Part shown: positions 4,691 to 7,295 of the stretch, piece by piece | Position numbering within the stretch: position 1 is the first letter of the stretch | How the letters are laid out: each line of letters opens with the position of its first letter | Source: Planctomycetaceae bacterium | GTDB taxonomy: Bacteria > Planctomycetota > Planctomycetia > Planctomycetales > Planctomycetaceae | Assembly: GCA_020426425.1 (NCBI GenBank) | Contig: JAGQQB010000184.1 | Location: 1 to 7,295 of the forward strand | Direction of reading: 5' to 3' | Length of the DNA stretch: 7,295 nt | The notes under the pieces: generated by a model | The model's database searches: none | What the model saw: only the letters and a program-made list of their open reading frames with translations | Told to the model about the DNA's origin: nothing | Translations under genes and position numbers: made by a program

Positions 4691-7189
4691 ATGCGGGGGC
4701 AGGGGACACATCAATCGCGACTCAGTCGAAGGCCAGCATTCGTGGCCTTTTGCGGGCTTGCAACAGGGACGATGATTGATCGATCGCTGACGATCGACCT
4801 TTCGCTCTGGCTGATCTCGCTCGGAGTGCTGCTGCTGCTCGGCTGGTGTTTTCGGAGGATCGCCTCCGCCTCGCGTGGCGTCGTGCCCGTGGTGCTGCTG
4901 ATGCTCATCGCGCTCGGAGGAGCGCGGCATCATCTCACGTGGTCCACTCGACCACCGGACAATGTGACACTCCGCTTCGCGATGGCACCGCAACTGGTCC
5001 AGATTCGCGGTCAAGTCTTGGACACACCGACGATCGATGAAGCCGAACACTCCGCTCTCGTCCCCGCCTGGATGCAACTCGACCGCACTCTGGCAGAACT
5101 GCGGTGCATGGAGGTGTGCGATCACGGGCACTGGACGCCAGTTTCGGGAGTGGTCCGTCTGGAAGTCGCTGGGCATTTGCTGGGGGTTCGTGCGGGAGAC
5201 TACGTCGAACTGATGGGCGAGTTCGAACGACCTCGCCCGCCCCGCAACCCGGGCGGATTTCAGTACGCCGAGTATCTCAAATCGCAAGGACTCGGCGGCA
5301 CGGTCCGCTGCAATCATCCTTTGAGCGTACAAGTCCGGTCGTCATCCAGCGGGTTGTTCTGGCAAATTGTGCAGCGCCGCTCCGCGTTACGCGCGCTGAG
5401 TGTGTCGTTGATTCAACAGCAACTGCCGGGCGAGGTCCAGCCATTGGCCGCTTCGCTGCTGCTGGGAGATCGCGGCCTGATGACCGATGAATTGCGCACA
5501 CAGTTCGCTGAGAGTGGTACCATGCATCTGCTCGCCATTTCGGGGCTGCATGTAGGCATCCTGATCGGACTGACGTTTCTCTGCTGTCGTTTGCTCAACC
5601 TCGGTCCGCTGGCAACGACGACCGTGTTGCTCGCGGTCGCATTGGGTTACGCAGCCTTCACGATTTCTCGTCCTCCAGTGCTCCGCGCAGTATTGCTGAC
5701 CGTCATGCTGCTCGGAGCGGCATTGCGGCAACAGCGTGCGCATGGACTGAACTTACTTGGAGCGGCGGCGGCGATTCTGCTGTTGTGGCATCCCAGCGAT
5801 TTATTCGACATTGGGGCTCAGCTTTCCTTTCTGGCGGTCTGGGCAATTATTGTCTCGGCCAGTTGGTGGGATCGATTGCGTATGACCATGTTCAGTGAGG
5901 AGTTGTTCACTCCGCAGCGTTCGGGCTGGCGTCGAGTCGTTGAAGCCGGTTTCGCAAGGCTGGGACAGGCGTACTTGATGACGGCAGCGATCTGGCTCAG
6001 CACGTTGCCCCTGACGATGTCCCAGTTTCATCTCGTCTCGCCGATCGGCTTTGTGATCAACGTCCTCCTGATCCCACTGACGGCCTTGATCCTCGCCAGT
6101 GGGTTTCTGTTTCTCTTGATCGGTCTCCTCACGCCCAGTCTGGCCGCTTGGTTCGCCTGGCCGTTCGGTTGGTTGTTGCAGTTGCTGCTCGGCAGCGTGG
6201 CGTGGGCGAGTTCTGTCGGCTGGGGGCACTGGTCAGTGCCAGGCATCCCGTGGTGGTGGTTGGTGAGCTTCTACATCCTGCTGGCCGGTTGGTGGCGGTT
6301 GGTCGGGACTGCGCGCACGGCACGTTGGTCTGCGCGGCTGTTGCTGATGTGGGTGATACTGGGACTGGGGTACGGGTTGTTGCCGATCCAACGCACCGGT
6401 TTGCGCTGCACGTTCATCGCCGTAGGACATGGAAACGCCGTGCTGCTTGAGCTTCCCGATGGCCGCAATCTGCTGTACGACGCCGGTTCATTCGGTCATG
6501 GTCACGTCGCCACAAGAATCGTTGAATCGGCCTTGTGGGAACGCGGCATCGCGCGGCTCGATGCCATCGTGCTGTCCCATCCCGACGTCGACCATTTCAA
6601 TGCGGTTCACGGATTGGTCCAACGATTCCCGGTCGGTTCGGTCGTTTGTGGGCGCAGCTTCCTCGACTTTCGGCAGGAGGCCGTCGTCGACATGTGCGAG
6701 TCGGTGACCCAGGCGCACGTTCCGATTCGACTGATTCAAGCCGGTGATCTCTTGGTTCCACGCGGTGTCGACACGTCGGAAACAGAGCTTCGCATTTTGC
6801 ATCCGGCCGATGAGTGGCGGTCTGACGAAGACAACGCGAACAGCGTCGTTCTGCTGGTCGAATACGCCAACCGTCGACTGCTATTGACGGGCGACCTGGA
6901 CGGCGACGGTCTGATGGAACTGCTGACTCGCGAAGCCGGTCCATTTGATCTCATGTTGGCCCCGCATCACGGTTCGCGAAAATCGAACCCAGTCGAACTG
7001 TACGACTGGGCACGACCCGAGACCGTCATCGCCAGCACGGCGAACCCACCAGCGACCGATCTGTTACGAGCCATGCTGGCGTCGCACGAGTCGCCGGTTC
7101 CGGCCCTCTGGAACACGGCCACTTCCGGCGCGGTGACCGTAACGATTCTTCCGGAAGGAGCGATCGAGGTGTCTGGGTATCTGGACTAA
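4691..7189 (+). CDS. comEC: ComEC/Rec2 family DNA internalization protein
   Basis: An 832-residue inner-membrane protein of typical length, predicted to form the channel that carries single-stranded DNA into the cytosol during natural transformation. An N-terminal pair of spans (about 15-78) leads into the DUF4131/OB-like extracytoplasmic region, which ends with NPGGFQYAEYLKSQGL (186-201). The Competence domain follows with HLLAISGLHVGIL (279-291), a RPPVLRAVLL helix and FDIGAQLSFLAVWA, then further spans to about residue 560. The C-terminal metallo-beta-lactamase-like domain has VGHGNAV (578-584), LLYDAG, LSHPDVDHF (H630, D632, D634, H635), LLTGDLDGD (D735) and PHHGSRKS (H759, H760). All hallmark metal-ligand positions that I can judge are kept. 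The ATG at 4691 has GAGGA upstream and an in-frame stop just before it; a second ATG, 27 codons in, would remove part of the first span region. The usual VGQGD motif reads VGHGN here. The gene is divergent from the HAMP-like gene and stands alone in the window. Confidence 0.95.
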   Translation: MRGQGTHQSRLSRRPAFVAFCGLATGTMIDRSLTIDLSLWLISLGVLLLLGWCFRRIASASRGVVPVVLLMLIALGGARHHLTWSTRPPDNVTLRFAMAPQLVQIRGQVLDTPTIDEAEHSALVPAWMQLDRTLAELRCMEVCDHGHWTPVSGVVRLEVAGHLLGVRAGDYVELMGEFERPRPPRNPGGFQYAEYLKSQGLGGTVRCNHPLSVQVRSSSSGLFWQIVQRRSALRALSVSLIQQQLPGEVQPLAASLLLGDRGLMTDELRTQFAESGTMHLLAISGLHVGILIGLTFLCCRLLNLGPLATTTVLLAVALGYAAFTISRPPVLRAVLLTVMLLGAALRQQRAHGLNLLGAAAAILLLWHPSDLFDIGAQLSFLAVWAIIVSASWWDRLRMTMFSEELFTPQRSGWRRVVEAGFARLGQAYLMTAAIWLSTLPLTMSQFHLVSPIGFVINVLLIPLTALILASGFLFLLIGLLTPSLAAWFAWPFGWLLQLLLGSVAWASSVGWGHWSVPGIPWWWLVSFYILLAGWWRLVGTARTARWSARLLLMWVILGLGYGLLPIQRTGLRCTFIAVGHGNAVLLELPDGRNLLYDAGSFGHGHVATRIVESALWERGIARLDAIVLSHPDVDHFNAVHGLVQRFPVGSVVCGRSFLDFRQEAVVDMCESVTQAHVPIRLIQAGDLLVPRGVDTSETELRILHPADEWRSDEDNANSVVLLVEYANRRLLLTGDLDGDGLMELLTREAGPFDLMLAPHHGSRKSNPVELYDWARPETVIASTANPPATDLLRAMLASHESPVPALWNTATSGAVTVTILPEGAIEVSGYLD

Positions 7190-7295
7190 GGGGGCATGGT
7201 CAGGAAAATGGGAAGGTCCGTCAGTTTGCCGGCACGATTGGATTTGTCGGCACGGTCGGCGCCAACCAAGGTGACCCCACGAGAGGCATGAAATC
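7186..7295 (-). CDS. Possible C-terminal end of a convergent gene (partial, unidentified)
   Basis: The minus-strand frame is open from the right edge (first full codon at 7293) for 35 codons to a TAG at 7186-7188. It ends with GKLTDLPIFLTMPP, and its residue make-up and third-position GC look protein-like. If real, its stop codon overlaps the comEC TAA (7187-7189) on the opposite strand, a tight convergent arrangement. I do not recognise the family. Thirty-five codons can be open by chance, and the plus-strand alternative here is a 31-codon frame rich in rare-looking arginine codons, which I consider less likely. Confidence 0.35.
   Translation of the reverse strand, partial: FHASRGVTLVGADRADKSNRAGKLTDLPIFLTMPP

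Noticed and set aside
4531..4779. An 82-codon plus-strand frame just upstream of and overlapping comEC, as a possible leader peptide or small gene.
   Set aside because: Arg/Ala-rich sequence without hydrophobic or domain features; it overlaps comEC by about 90 bases in another frame and has no good ribosome binding site.
4628..5332. A 234-codon minus-strand open frame antisense to the start of comEC.
   Set aside because: Low-complexity Gln/His/Arg-rich translation with no domain; it lies opposite the conserved comEC coding sequence.
7196..7291. A 31-codon plus-strand frame after comEC starting ATGGTCAGG.
   Set aside because: Too short, Arg/Ser-rich and without a ribosome binding site; the minus-strand frame over the same bases is more protein-like.

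Overview
The window looks like a stretch of chromosome from a planctomycete-type bacterium. This is inferred from moderately high GC, mostly weak or absent Shine-Dalgarno sequences, the style of the HAMP-like membrane protein and ABC-2 permease, and ComEC motif variants. It is not proven by any marker gene. There are no transposases, CRISPR arrays, rRNA genes or convincing tRNAs. Coding density is high, and most of it is conserved core or semi-core genes.

Left part (1-2417, all minus strand). Reading in the direction of transcription, there is a 506-residue ABC-2 type permease with no ATPase beside it. A ~200-base spacer with a strong hairpin follows, then ribH (lumazine synthase, riboflavin pathway). 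The 5' end of nusB (transcription antitermination) comes last and runs off the window edge. The ribH-nusB pairing is a common bacterial arrangement.

Middle part (2418-4390). An A24-family prepilin peptidase runs on the plus strand, divergent from the permease. It keeps both catalytic aspartates but lacks the cysteine-rich N-terminal methylase region of PilD. Its last codons are built from a perfect 12-bp inverted repeat with a tetraloop, probably a terminator. It converges on a small minus-strand membrane protein with two membrane spans and a HAMP-like segment but no recognised output domain.

Right part (4391-7295). A 300-base divergent intergenic region separates the HAMP-like gene from comEC, an 832-residue DNA-uptake channel with complete DUF4131/OB-like, Competence and metallo-beta-lactamase-like regions. 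At the right edge, a minus-strand open frame may be the C-terminal end of a convergent gene; its stop codon overlaps the comEC stop.

Functionally, the prepilin peptidase and ComEC could belong to one natural-transformation process: pilin maturation for DNA capture, then the inner-membrane channel. They are not in one operon, and no pilin or ATPase genes are in view. I found no clear evidence for an entirely new multi-gene system. The less-described items are the HAMP-only protein between the two uptake genes, the peptidase variant, and the possible alternative RNA structures ahead of ribH.
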